From assembly GCA_013360465.1 (NCBI GenBank), contig JABWBO010000004.1, positions 62,001 to 126,000 on the forward strand: DNA of 64,000 nucleotides. Reading direction: 5' to 3'. A program made the position numbers and the translations under genes. This DNA is from Anaerolineae bacterium. GTDB taxonomy: Bacteria > Chloroflexota > Anaerolineae > Aggregatilineales > Phototrophicaceae. Shown piece by piece: positions 18,562-26,281 of the stretch. Numbering within the stretch: position 1 is the first letter of the stretch; each line of letters opens with the position of its first letter. Below the pieces are notes generated by a model that worked only from the letters and a program-made list of their open reading frames with translations, made no database searches and was not told the DNA's origin.

Positions 18562-20358
18562 ATGGCGATTCTCGGCATTTCTTGCTTTTACCACGACGCC
18601 GCCGCCGCCCTGATCGGCGACGATGGCGCGATCATCGCCGCCGCGATGGAAGAGCGTTTCTCCCGTAAGAAGCACGACAACAGCTTTCCCAAGAAAGCCA
18701 TCGAATTCTGCCTGCACTACGCCCGTCTGAAGGGCGAAGACCTGGATTATGTGGTCTTCTACGAAAAACCGCTGGTCAAGTTCGAGCGTATTCTCCTGAC
18801 AGCGCTGAACACCTTCCCGCGTTCGGTGGATGTCTGGCGCGACGCCATGACTAACTGGCTGAAGGACAAGCTGTGGATCAAGAGCATCATCGCCAAAGAG
18901 GTCGGCGTCAGGTCCGACAAGGTCCTCTTCTGCGATCACCACATGAGCCATGCCGCCAGCGCCTTCTTCGCCAGCCCCTTCCGTGACGCCGCCGTCCTGA
19001 CGGTAGACGGAGTCGGTGAATGGACGACCACCACCCTCGGAGTCGCCGAGTCGATCTGGGCGGGTGAAAGCGCGGGACGAAATCACATCAACCTCTACCG
19101 CGAGCAGCGTTTCCCCCACTCCATCGGGCTGCTCTACTCGGCGTTCACAGCGTACCTGGGCTTCCGGGTCAACAACGGCGAGTACAAAGTCATGGGCATG
19201 GCTCCCTATGGCGAGCCGCGCTTCCAGGACAAAATGGCGAAGCTCTTCCAGATCAACACCGACGACGGCGGTTTCGCCCTCAACATGGACTACTTCAGCT
19301 TCCACCATTCGACGCATTCCACGTTCAACCAGCGCTTCGTCGAACTGTTCGGAGAGCCGCGCGGGGCGGAATCTGATTTCTTCACAATGGCGACCAACCC
19401 CGAACGCGCCGGCGAAAAAGCGGCGATGGCAGAAAACCAGCGCTTCGCCGACATCGCCGCCAGTATCCAGCGCGTGACCGAAGACGCCCTCATCACCATC
19501 GCCAACGTCCTCCACCGCGAGACAGGCAGGTCCAGGCTGGTCATGGCGGGCGGCGTCGCCCTCAATACTAAAGCCAACTACCGCATCCTCAACGAGACTC
19601 CATTTGAGGAAATCTACATTCAGCCGGCGGCTGGCGACGACGGCGGTGCGGTCGGCGCGGCGCTGTGGGCGCACCACATGGTCCTGGGCAAGCCGCGCAG
19701 CTGGGTGATGCCTCACGCCTACTGGGGAGAAGAATACGCTGACGCCGAAATCCGCGCCTTCCTGGCGGACAAGGGCGTCGCCTACACCGACTACAGCAGC
19801 CGCGAAGATCAGATGCTCGACATCCTCGCCGAACGTCTGACTCGCAAGAAGGTCATCGGCTTCTTCCAGGGGCGCTTTGAGTGGGGTCCGCGCGCCCTGG
19901 GCAACCGCAGTATCCTCGCCGACCCCCGCTCCGAAGAGATGAAAGAGGTCGTCAACACCAAGATCAAGTTCCGCGAGCCGTTCCGCCCCTTTGCTCCGGT
20001 CATCCTGCGTGATCGCGCCACCGAGTATTTCAACTATGCCGGGGTCAGCGAACACGAAGCGCCCCGCTACATGCTCATGGTCAGCCCGATTCACGCCGAC
20101 AAGCAGGACAAGATTCAGGCAGTCTGTCATCAGGGGACCGGACGCCTGCAAACCATCGAGCGAGAGACCAACCCGCGCTATTACGGCGTCGTGGAGCGCT
20201 TCGGGCAGATCACCGGCGTGCCGGTGCTGCTCAACACCTCTTTCAATCTGCGCGGAGAGCCTATCGTCACTTCCCCGCGCGACGCCTGGAACACCTTCCA
20301 GAACAGCGATATCGACATTCTGGTGCTAGGGACGCATGTCGTCGAGAAAGGAAGTTAG
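18562..20358 (+). CDS. Carbamoyltransferase, NodU/CmcH family
   Basis: A 598-residue O-carbamoyltransferase. The N-terminal Kae1-like domain forms carbamoyl adenylate from carbamoyl phosphate and ATP: 'ILGISCFYHDAAAALIGDDG', 'HHMSHAASAFFASPF', 'VDGVGEWTTTT'. The C-terminal YrdC-like domain transfers the carbamoyl group to a hydroxyl: 'GFFQGRFEWGPRALGNRSILADPR', 'FRPFAPVI', 'LLNTSFNLRGEPIV'. Targets in known members are sugars or antibiotics; here a surface glycan is the likely acceptor. TTG 18559 directly precedes ATG 18562; I use the ATG, with AGGGG 6 bases upstream. A small DUF5989-like gene follows 3 bases after the stop. Confidence 0.92.
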   Translation: MAILGISCFYHDAAAALIGDDGAIIAAAMEERFSRKKHDNSFPKKAIEFCLHYARLKGEDLDYVVFYEKPLVKFERILLTALNTFPRSVDVWRDAMTNWLKDKLWIKSIIAKEVGVRSDKVLFCDHHMSHAASAFFASPFRDAAVLTVDGVGEWTTTTLGVAESIWAGESAGRNHINLYREQRFPHSIGLLYSAFTAYLGFRVNNGEYKVMGMAPYGEPRFQDKMAKLFQINTDDGGFALNMDYFSFHHSTHSTFNQRFVELFGEPRGAESDFFTMATNPERAGEKAAMAENQRFADIAASIQRVTEDALITIANVLHRETGRSRLVMAGGVALNTKANYRILNETPFEEIYIQPAAGDDGGAVGAALWAHHMVLGKPRSWVMPHAYWGEEYADAEIRAFLADKGVAYTDYSSREDQMLDILAERLTRKKVIGFFQGRFEWGPRALGNRSILADPRSEEMKEVVNTKIKFREPFRPFAPVILRDRATEYFNYAGVSEHEAPRYMLMVSPIHADKQDKIQAVCHQGTGRLQTIERETNPRYYGVVERFGQITGVPVLLNTSFNLRGEPIVTSPRDAWNTFQNSDIDILVLGTHVVEKGS

Positions 20359-20361
20359 GTC

Positions 20362-20532
20362 ATGCGCGATATTTTGAGCCGCCTGGGAATTCTCGGCGAA
20401 CTATTCGCCTTTCTGTGGAAGCGCAAACTCTATTGGCTCATCCCGATGATCGTCGTGCTGGCGCTGTTCATCGTGCTGATCATCCTCAGCAGCAACCCCG
20501 CGACCGCGCCATTCATCTATCCGCTCTTCTGA
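20362..20532 (+). CDS. DUF5989-type micro membrane protein
   Basis: A 56-residue protein. An amphipathic start ('LGELFAFLWKRKLYW') is followed by one strong transmembrane helix (about residues 25-45) and a short Pro-containing tail. The 'ELxxFLxxRKxWWLxPM' pattern is characteristic of DUF5989 proteins, which recur directly after NodU-type carbamoyltransferases. It starts 3 bases after the carbamoyltransferase stop. It may tether or regulate the enzyme at the membrane (inference from conserved neighbourhood). Confidence 0.75.
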   Translation: MRDILSRLGILGELFAFLWKRKLYWLIPMIVVLALFIVLIILSSNPATAPFIYPLF

Positions 20533-20547
20533 GGACGAGGCTATCTT

Positions 20548-20895
20548 ATGGAAATCTGGCAGCAGGCGCTGCTGATCGGGCTGGTCCTTGGCGGCTTGTT
20601 GGCGATCCTGATCGTGCCCCGGTCCCTCAGGAGCGAGGCGGTTCGCGGCGGCGGCGGCGCAAAGTTCTTTCACGCGGTCGGCGCAATCCTCGCCTCAGCG
20701 GTCTTTCCAACGGCTGTCGTGGCGCTCATCCTGCGCGGCGGATTCGGCGTCGCCTTTCCGCTCGCTTTCGGGCTGGCGATCCTGGCATTCGTCGCACTGA
20801 TCGGCTATGCCGTGTTTGAACAGCCGGCGCACGTTTCGGGGAAATCAGAAGAAGAAGTCTGGACCGCCGAAAAGGCAAAAACCTCCGGCTTGTGA
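20548..20895 (+). CDS. Small polytopic membrane protein of the carbamoyltransferase operon
   Basis: A 115-residue protein with three predicted membrane helices (about 6-25, 42-62, 68-88) and a charged cytoplasmic-type tail. No family is recognised. It follows the DUF5989-type gene by 15 bases, with a GAGGACGAGG site upstream, and precedes a strong terminator, so it closes the operon. Confidence 0.65.
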   Translation: MEIWQQALLIGLVLGGLLAILIVPRSLRSEAVRGGGGAKFFHAVGAILASAVFPTAVVALILRGGFGVAFPLAFGLAILAFVALIGYAVFEQPAHVSGKSEEEVWTAEKAKTSGL

Positions 20896-20937
20896 GGGTT
20901 TAGGTCGGCGGCGACCCTTACGGCATCGTTCGCAAAA

Positions 20938-20976
20938 CCGACGGGCTGCGCCGCAGGAGACTGCGCAGCCCGTCGG
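20938..20976. terminator. Bidirectional terminator
   Basis: A 13-bp perfect outer stem (20938-20950 with 20964-20976) and an inner CAG/CTG pairing lie between the convergent carbamoyltransferase operon and the minus-strand RsbU-like gene. Confidence 0.75.
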
Positions 20977-20982
20977 CTTCAT

Positions 20983-22839
20983 TCATTCGGTTTGCTCTGG
21001 CAGGTATCGCGCCGCCACCATCGTGATGTCGTCGAACTGCACGGCGTCGCTGATGTAGTTGTACAGCGCGCTGTCAACCCGGTCGAGCAGCGAAGCGGCG
21101 CTCGGCAGTGGCGGGCTGATCAGCTTGATCAGCCCATCCTCCTTGAACAGCTTGCCCGCCGGGTTTCGCGCGTCCGTAACGCCGTCGGTGAAGCCATAGA
21201 ACATATCCCCAGGCTCCATCTTGTATTCGTTCAGCTCGAATTCCGCGCCGGGGAACATGCCCACCGCTGGTCCCGTCGGCTCAAGCCGCGCGCGAATGGT
21301 CCCATCCGGCGCGATGATCATAGGCGGCGGGTGTCCTCCATTGATGTAAACCAGCGTGCCGTTGGTCGGGTCCAGCATGCCGAAGAACATGGTCGCGAAC
21401 ATATTCAGATCGAGATGGTGTTGGGTGATGTACTCGTTGGTATTGACGACCGCCGTCTTAAGGGCATTAGCGCGAATCGCCAGTCTGCCTCCGACCGTCC
21501 GCAGCGTCGCTCGTGGGTCTTCCATCTCGAACAGGCTTTCCGCCCAGTTGACGTTATGTGCCTGCATGGCGAAGGCGCGCAGCAGACTGCGCGTCAGCGA
21601 CATAAACAGCGCCGCGCCCACACCTTTATCGCACACGTCGGCGATGATGATACCCAGGCGGCGGTCGTTCATCATCAGGAAGAAATCGTAGAAGTCGCCA
21701 GCCACGTCGCGCGCCGGCTGAAACCGCCCGCCCAGCTCCCATCCAGGCACAACCGGCAGCGTATTCGGCAGGAAATTGGTCTGAATGCGCCGGGCGATCT
21801 GAATATCGTTCTCGATCTTCGCCATCTTCTGACGGTGCTGGACCAGCAGATGGTTGTTCAGCACCACCGCTGCCTGGGAAGACAGCGATTCCACCACCAG
21901 CCGGTAGAACTCGTCGAACGGGATGATCGCCCCTTCCTCATCCTTGGCGTTGAGGAGCTGTAGCACGCCGATGACGTTGCCGTTATTGTCCTTCAGCGGA
22001 ACCGTCAGACTGGAGATTGATCGGTAGTTATTCTGCTTGTCGAAGATCTTCGTCGCCGAAAAGTCAAAACCCTCGGCAGTGTAGATGTCCGGGATATTGA
22101 TCGACCGCCCGGAATGGGTGACGTACGTCGCCACGTTGTGATGATTTGGCTGTCCTGTAGCGCGGTCGAACAGCGGCAGCGGCGCAAAATTGACCACCTT
22201 GCCAGACGACCCGCCAAGGTGAATTCCCAGCGATTCCGTGATGACGATGGCGAAGCGCAGTGTATTCTCGTTGGTGCGAATGTAGACCGATCCGGCGTCC
22301 GCTCGGCAGATCGAACGGGCTTCGTTGACGATTCGCTCCAGCAGATGATCGAAATCCGTCTCCGTCGAAAGGGCGATGCCCATCGGTAGGATGACTTCTT
22401 CCATCATCCGCGCCATTTTTTCCACCCGTTCCAGGTGTGAATGCTCGCGCTGCTTGAGCTGCTTCTTGAGCATGACGATGCGCACCCGAAGATCGAGCGA
22501 CTGCGACGAGACCGGCTCCTGTACGTAGTCGTCGGCGCCGATATCGATCATGCGGCTGACCATCTCGACGTTCGAGACGGACGACACGACCAGCACCGGT
22601 ATCCCTGTCAGTCGGTCGTCCACCTTCATCGCCTGAAGCAGCTGCTCACCGCTCAGTCCCGGCAGGTTCGCGCCGGTGATGACGAGGTCGAAGTCCCGCA
22701 TACACAGGATATCCCAGGCTTGTCGTCCATCTTCAGCGATCTCTACGTCGATCCCCGCATCCCGAAAATGGCGCGCGTAGATCTCGCGATTTTCGGCGTT
22801 GTCGTCAACAACCAGAAGGCGATTGATACGCTCCGTCAT
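20983..22839 (-). CDS. RsbU-like PP2C phosphatase with pseudo-receiver and GAF domains
   Basis: A 618-residue cytoplasmic phosphatase. Residues 1-125 are a receiver domain, followed by a short coiled linker, a GAF domain (about 155-345) and a SpoIIE/PP2C phosphatase (about 380-618; 'RDVAGDFYDFF', 'IIADVCDKGVGAALFM', 'YINGGHPPPM', 'FTDGVTDA'). PP2C enzymes of this type dephosphorylate STAS anti-sigma antagonists. The receiver keeps the acidic pair Asp12-Asp13, but the phospho-acceptor Asp is replaced by Gly56 and the conserved Lys by Glu108, so it cannot be phosphorylated normally. Its targets are probably the STAS proteins at 23413 and/or 25906. It is last in the minus-strand signalling run. 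Confidence 0.88.
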   Translation of the reverse strand: MTERINRLLVVDDNAENREIYARHFRDAGIDVEIAEDGRQAWDILCMRDFDLVITGANLPGLSGEQLLQAMKVDDRLTGIPVLVVSSVSNVEMVSRMIDIGADDYVQEPVSSQSLDLRVRIVMLKKQLKQREHSHLERVEKMARMMEEVILPMGIALSTETDFDHLLERIVNEARSICRADAGSVYIRTNENTLRFAIVITESLGIHLGGSSGKVVNFAPLPLFDRATGQPNHHNVATYVTHSGRSINIPDIYTAEGFDFSATKIFDKQNNYRSISSLTVPLKDNNGNVIGVLQLLNAKDEEGAIIPFDEFYRLVVESLSSQAAVVLNNHLLVQHRQKMAKIENDIQIARRIQTNFLPNTLPVVPGWELGGRFQPARDVAGDFYDFFLMMNDRRLGIIIADVCDKGVGAALFMSLTRSLLRAFAMQAHNVNWAESLFEMEDPRATLRTVGGRLAIRANALKTAVVNTNEYITQHHLDLNMFATMFFGMLDPTNGTLVYINGGHPPPMIIAPDGTIRARLEPTGPAVGMFPGAEFELNEYKMEPGDMFYGFTDGVTDARNPAGKLFKEDGLIKLISPPLPSAASLLDRVDSALYNYISDAVQFDDITMVAARYLPEQTE

Positions 22840-22851
22840 GTCACATCCTTC

Positions 22852-23310
22852 TCACGCCTGCGGTGCGCGCAGCATGACGAAATGGTTGAAGTTTTTCCCG
22901 TCAACATATTCGTACTTAAACTCGTCTACGTTCTTTACGACGAGGAAAATCCCCCATCCGCCGATCTGGCGCTCGTCGATAGGCATGTTGACGTCGGTGT
23001 CGGTGGGCATGTCATGTTCTTCAAGCGGATCAAACGGCAGTCCCTGATCGATGAGTGTGACGCGCAGTTTCGCCGCGTCCAGTGCCGATTCAATCCACAC
23101 CACCCCCGTTTTCCCCGCATCGCGATACCCGTAAAGAATAATATTGGTCGCAATTTCGTCCACCGCCAGCCGAAGGCGGCTCGCCGACTGCTTGTCTAGT
23201 CCGGCTGCTGCCGAAGCCGACATCACAAAATCGCGAATGCGCTGTAAAGATTCGCCGAGATGGTCGGCGTCACCAGAGACGGACAATCCGTTCGTGACAG
23301 GTTCTGCCAT
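22852..23310 (-). CDS. RsbW-like anti-sigma/serine kinase (HATPase)
   Basis: About 152 residues with the GHKL fold of SpoIIAB/RsbW kinases. The N-box is 'RLAVDEIATNIILYGY', the G1 box 'LIDQGLPFDP', and a glycine motif 'GGWGIFLV' follows. Such proteins bind a sigma factor or other partner and phosphorylate a STAS antagonist on serine. Start ATG 23310 has GGGTGG 6 bases upstream; a GTG at 23319 in the same frame is possible. Neighbours are the RsbU-like phosphatase 12 bases downstream and a STAS gene upstream, so the triad forms a complete partner-switch. No sigma factor gene is in the window. Confidence 0.85.
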   Translation of the reverse strand: MAEPVTNGLSVSGDADHLGESLQRIRDFVMSASAAAGLDKQSASRLRLAVDEIATNIILYGYRDAGKTGVVWIESALDAAKLRVTLIDQGLPFDPLEEHDMPTDTDVNMPIDERQIGGWGIFLVVKNVDEFKYEYVDGKNFNHFVMLRAPQA

Positions 23311-23412
23311 TTTCGCCACCCAGTTCCCTATCGAATTGAGAGATGCCTTGCCCGCACGCCCGGCGACTGAGTCGGGCGCGCGGGGTTTCCAGCGGCAAAA
23401 ATACAGGCTATC

Positions 23413-23748
23413 CTATGACTCGATGACCCCTGGATCGTACGTATCCATCATGATCACGCTGTAGTGAAAGCCGGTCTGCTTGATGGGTTCCGAGACCGCT
23501 TCCGTCGCGCCGACCACGTAAATCTTGACACTCTGCCCCATTTTCTGCTTGGCGAACACCAGCGTTCGCAGCCCCGCCGAGGACATGTATTCCAGCGCAT
23601 CCAGGATTAGCACCAGCTTGCTGACTTTCTGCGATGCCGCCTCTTCGATCTTCGTGCGAAAATCGCCGGCGACGCTGGCATCCAGTTCACCGCTCAACGT
23701 GATTCTGCCGATTCCGTTGGCGATCTCCAGTTTTGCATCAAACGCCAT
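23413..23748 (-). CDS. STAS-domain anti-sigma factor antagonist
   Basis: A 111-residue single STAS domain. The phosphorylatable site is in 'EYMSSAGLRTL' (Ser57 aligns with SpoIIAA Ser58). It is the expected substrate of the RsbW-like kinase and the RsbU-like phosphatase immediately downstream. It starts at 23748 with an AGGGAGAG ribosome site. GlgX precedes it by 24 bases on the same strand, so it is probably transcribed with the glycogen gene. Confidence 0.88.
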   Translation of the reverse strand: MAFDAKLEIANGIGRITLSGELDASVAGDFRTKIEEAASQKVSKLVLILDALEYMSSAGLRTLVFAKQKMGQSVKIYVVGATEAVSEPIKQTGFHYSVIMMDTYDPGVIES

Positions 23749-23772
23749 GAGAACTCTCCCTTGTGCGTGCCT

Positions 23773-25896
23773 TCAACGACCTACAAGTATCACTACGGAG
23801 CGACCGCCGAGCAAGATCTCGCCGCCGTCCAGGACCGGTTCAACATCCTTTGCCCAAATGTCCTCTGGGCTGGGCATGGCGGTATTGACTGCGACATGCC
23901 AGCGCATCCCGGCGGGCAGCGGCGGAGCAGTGAAATGCACGGCATCCCAATACATGTTCATTGCCACGTAGATAAAATCGTCACGGACGGCACCGCCTCT
24001 AGCATAATCACCGTTCACCATGAACGCCAGAGTCCGCGAGCTTCCGTCGGACCAGTTCGGCTGCCAGGGCTGCGTACCGTGAAAAGTGATGTCCGGCACA
24101 CCCAGACCCAGGTAGTCGCTGCCGGACAGGAAGAAACGATTGCGAAGGATAGGGTGCGCACTGCGGAAGGCGACTATGTTCTGGAAGAAGCGCAGCAGAT
24201 CGCTGTTCTTCTCGACCTGCGTCCAGTCGAACCAGTTGAGCAGATTATCGTGGCAGTAGGTGTTGTTGTTGCCCTGCTGTGTGCGCCCCACCTCGTCGCC
24301 CATCAGGAACATCGGGATGCCCTGGCTGACCATCAGGATGGCGGCAAAATTCTTGATCTGCCGCCGCCGCAGCGCAGTGATGCCAGGGTCGTCCGTCTCC
24401 CCTTCCCACCCGCAGTTCCAGCTGTTGTTGTCGTTCGCCCCATCATTGTTGTTCTCGCCGTTCGCCCAGTTGTGCTTGTCGTTGTACGACACCAGGTCCA
24501 TCAGCGTGAATCCGTCATGCGCGGTGATGAAGTTGATGGAGGCGGTAGGACCTCGCGAGGCGTACATGTTCGGCGATCCCTGAATGAGCTGCGACACCTC
24601 GCCTACCAGCCCCGGCTCGCCCTTGACGAATTTGCGAATGCCGTCGCGATATTTGCCGTTCCATTCCGCCCAGCGGTTGTACGCCGGGAATGACCCGACC
24701 TGATACAATCCGCCCGCGTCCCATGCCTCGGCGATCAGCTTGCAGTGCGCCAGGATCGGGTCGTGCGCCAGCTGCTCCAGCAGCGGCGGGTTGGAAAGCG
24801 GCGCTCCGTTCGGCGCACGCCCCAGGATAGAGGCGAGATCGAAGCGGAAGCCGTCGATATGAAATTCCGCCGCCCAGTAGCGCAGACAGTCCAGGACCAT
24901 GTTGCGCACGATCGGATGATTGCAGTTGAGCGTGTTTCCGGTTCCGCTGAAGTTGAAGTAGTAGCCTTCCGGCGTCAGCATATAGTAGGTCTTGTTGTCC
25001 AGACCCCGGAAAGAGATATAGGGTCCCCGCTCATTACCTTCGGCGGTGTGATTGAAGACCACATCCAGGATGATTTCGATGCCGGCGGCGTGAAGCTGCT
25101 TGACCAGGTTCTTGAACTCATCCACCTGCATATTGAACTTGCCGGTCGCCGCGTAACTCGCCTTGGGCGCGAAGAACCCGACCGTGCTGTATCCCCAGTA
25201 GTTGTACAGCCGCTCGCCGGTCTGTTCGTTGACCCGGCTGTTCTCGAACTCGTCGAATTCGTAGACCGGCAGCAGCTCGACGCAGTTGATGCCGAGTTCT
25301 TTCAGGTAGGGAATCTTGTCCACGATGCCGGCAAACGTCCCGCGCGCCCGCTTGCTCACACCCGACGACTCGTGCGCCGTGAAGCTGCGCACGTGCATCT
25401 CGTAGACGATCAGGTCTTCGATGGGCGTCTCCAGCGGTTTGTCATGCTCCCAGTCGAAATCGTCCGCCACCAGCCGCGCCCGATGGTGATAGATGTCCGA
25501 CCAGTCGGGGTCGGTTCCCCATATCTCTCGCCCACCGATCAGCCGGGCATAGGGGTCCATCAGTATCTTGGTCTGGTCGAAACGATAACCGTTGCTGGGG
25601 TCCCAGGGACCGTCCATACGGTAGCCGTACTCGACCTCTTCCCAGTTCAGCCCGAACACCGTCATGGCATAGACATCGCCGATTCGAAATTCGTCGAAAA
25701 ACGGGATCTCGACGAACGGCTCACGTTCATGCTTATGAAACAGGACAAGGGTGCAGGAAGTGGCTGCACTGGAATAGATGGAGAAGTTGATCCCCCCCGG
25801 CACGAGGCTCGCGCCGAAGGGGAGTGGTCGCCCAGGGCGCAGATCATAGCCCTGATACTGGTGAGTTGGATACGTGTCGATCCGTTGATCCGGCAT
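23773..25896 (-). CDS. glgX: Glycogen debranching enzyme GlgX
   Basis: A 707-residue GH13 isoamylase-type enzyme that hydrolyses alpha-1,6 branches of phosphorylase-trimmed glycogen. It has an N-terminal CBM48-type domain ('PFGASLVPGGINFSIYSSAAT', broken here) and the (beta/alpha)8 barrel. The barrel includes 'DVVFNHTAEG', the nucleophile Asp in 'GFRFDLASIL', the acid/base Glu in 'LIAEAWDAG' and the third acid in 'FITAHDGFTL'. Cytoplasmic. It lies between two STAS genes on the minus strand. Polyphosphate glucokinase at 4988 could use the glucose released, but the genes are not linked. Confidence 0.92.
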   Translation of the reverse strand: MPDQRIDTYPTHQYQGYDLRPGRPLPFGASLVPGGINFSIYSSAATSCTLVLFHKHEREPFVEIPFFDEFRIGDVYAMTVFGLNWEEVEYGYRMDGPWDPSNGYRFDQTKILMDPYARLIGGREIWGTDPDWSDIYHHRARLVADDFDWEHDKPLETPIEDLIVYEMHVRSFTAHESSGVSKRARGTFAGIVDKIPYLKELGINCVELLPVYEFDEFENSRVNEQTGERLYNYWGYSTVGFFAPKASYAATGKFNMQVDEFKNLVKQLHAAGIEIILDVVFNHTAEGNERGPYISFRGLDNKTYYMLTPEGYYFNFSGTGNTLNCNHPIVRNMVLDCLRYWAAEFHIDGFRFDLASILGRAPNGAPLSNPPLLEQLAHDPILAHCKLIAEAWDAGGLYQVGSFPAYNRWAEWNGKYRDGIRKFVKGEPGLVGEVSQLIQGSPNMYASRGPTASINFITAHDGFTLMDLVSYNDKHNWANGENNNDGANDNNSWNCGWEGETDDPGITALRRRQIKNFAAILMVSQGIPMFLMGDEVGRTQQGNNNTYCHDNLLNWFDWTQVEKNSDLLRFFQNIVAFRSAHPILRNRFFLSGSDYLGLGVPDITFHGTQPWQPNWSDGSSRTLAFMVNGDYARGGAVRDDFIYVAMNMYWDAVHFTAPPLPAGMRWHVAVNTAMPSPEDIWAKDVEPVLDGGEILLGGRSVVILVGR

Positions 25897-25905
25897 GGCT
25901 GCGGC

Positions 25906-26250
25906 TCACCTATTCAGCGCTGCTGCGCCATCTTCCAAGGTGTCTGCGATGACGAAGAACTTCAGAAAGCCTGTCGCCGCCATCGTCTCCTGAACATCTT
26001 CCGGCAAGCCGACCAGGACCACCTTGCTGCCGGCGTTCGCCGAAATCTGGCGATACAGCAGCAGCATCACACGCAGTCCCGCGCTGGACATATACGCCAC
26101 CTGCGACATATCGAGCAGGAGGCGACAGCCTGGACCGGCCGCCGCCAGCACCGCTTCCTGAAGCTCTGGCGCGGTGGCACCGTCAACATCGCCTACGACG
26201 GCTGCGATGGAATACCCCGTTTGTTCTGTGACGTTGACTGAAAGTGCCAT
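25906..26250 (-). CDS. STAS-domain anti-sigma factor antagonist (second copy)
   Basis: A 114-residue STAS domain with 'AYMSSAGLRVMLL'; Ser56 aligns with the phosphorylation site. It ends 9 bases before GlgX and starts with an AAGGAG site. It is similar in length and motif to the STAS at 23413 but clearly diverged. The module thus has two antagonists for one kinase and one phosphatase, which suggests branching inputs or distinct partners. Confidence 0.87.
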   Translation of the reverse strand: MALSVNVTEQTGYSIAAVVGDVDGATAPELQEAVLAAAGPGCRLLLDMSQVAYMSSAGLRVMLLLYRQISANAGSKVVLVGLPEDVQETMAATGFLKFFVIADTLEDGAAALNR

Positions 26251-26281
26251 CGTTCGCTCCTTATATCGGTTCTTGCTGTGA

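Noticed and set aside
18319-20151. A 610-codon minus-strand frame opposite the carbamoyltransferase.
   Set aside because: Shadow frame; the carbamoyltransferase is unmistakable and has a promoter and ribosome sites on the plus strand.
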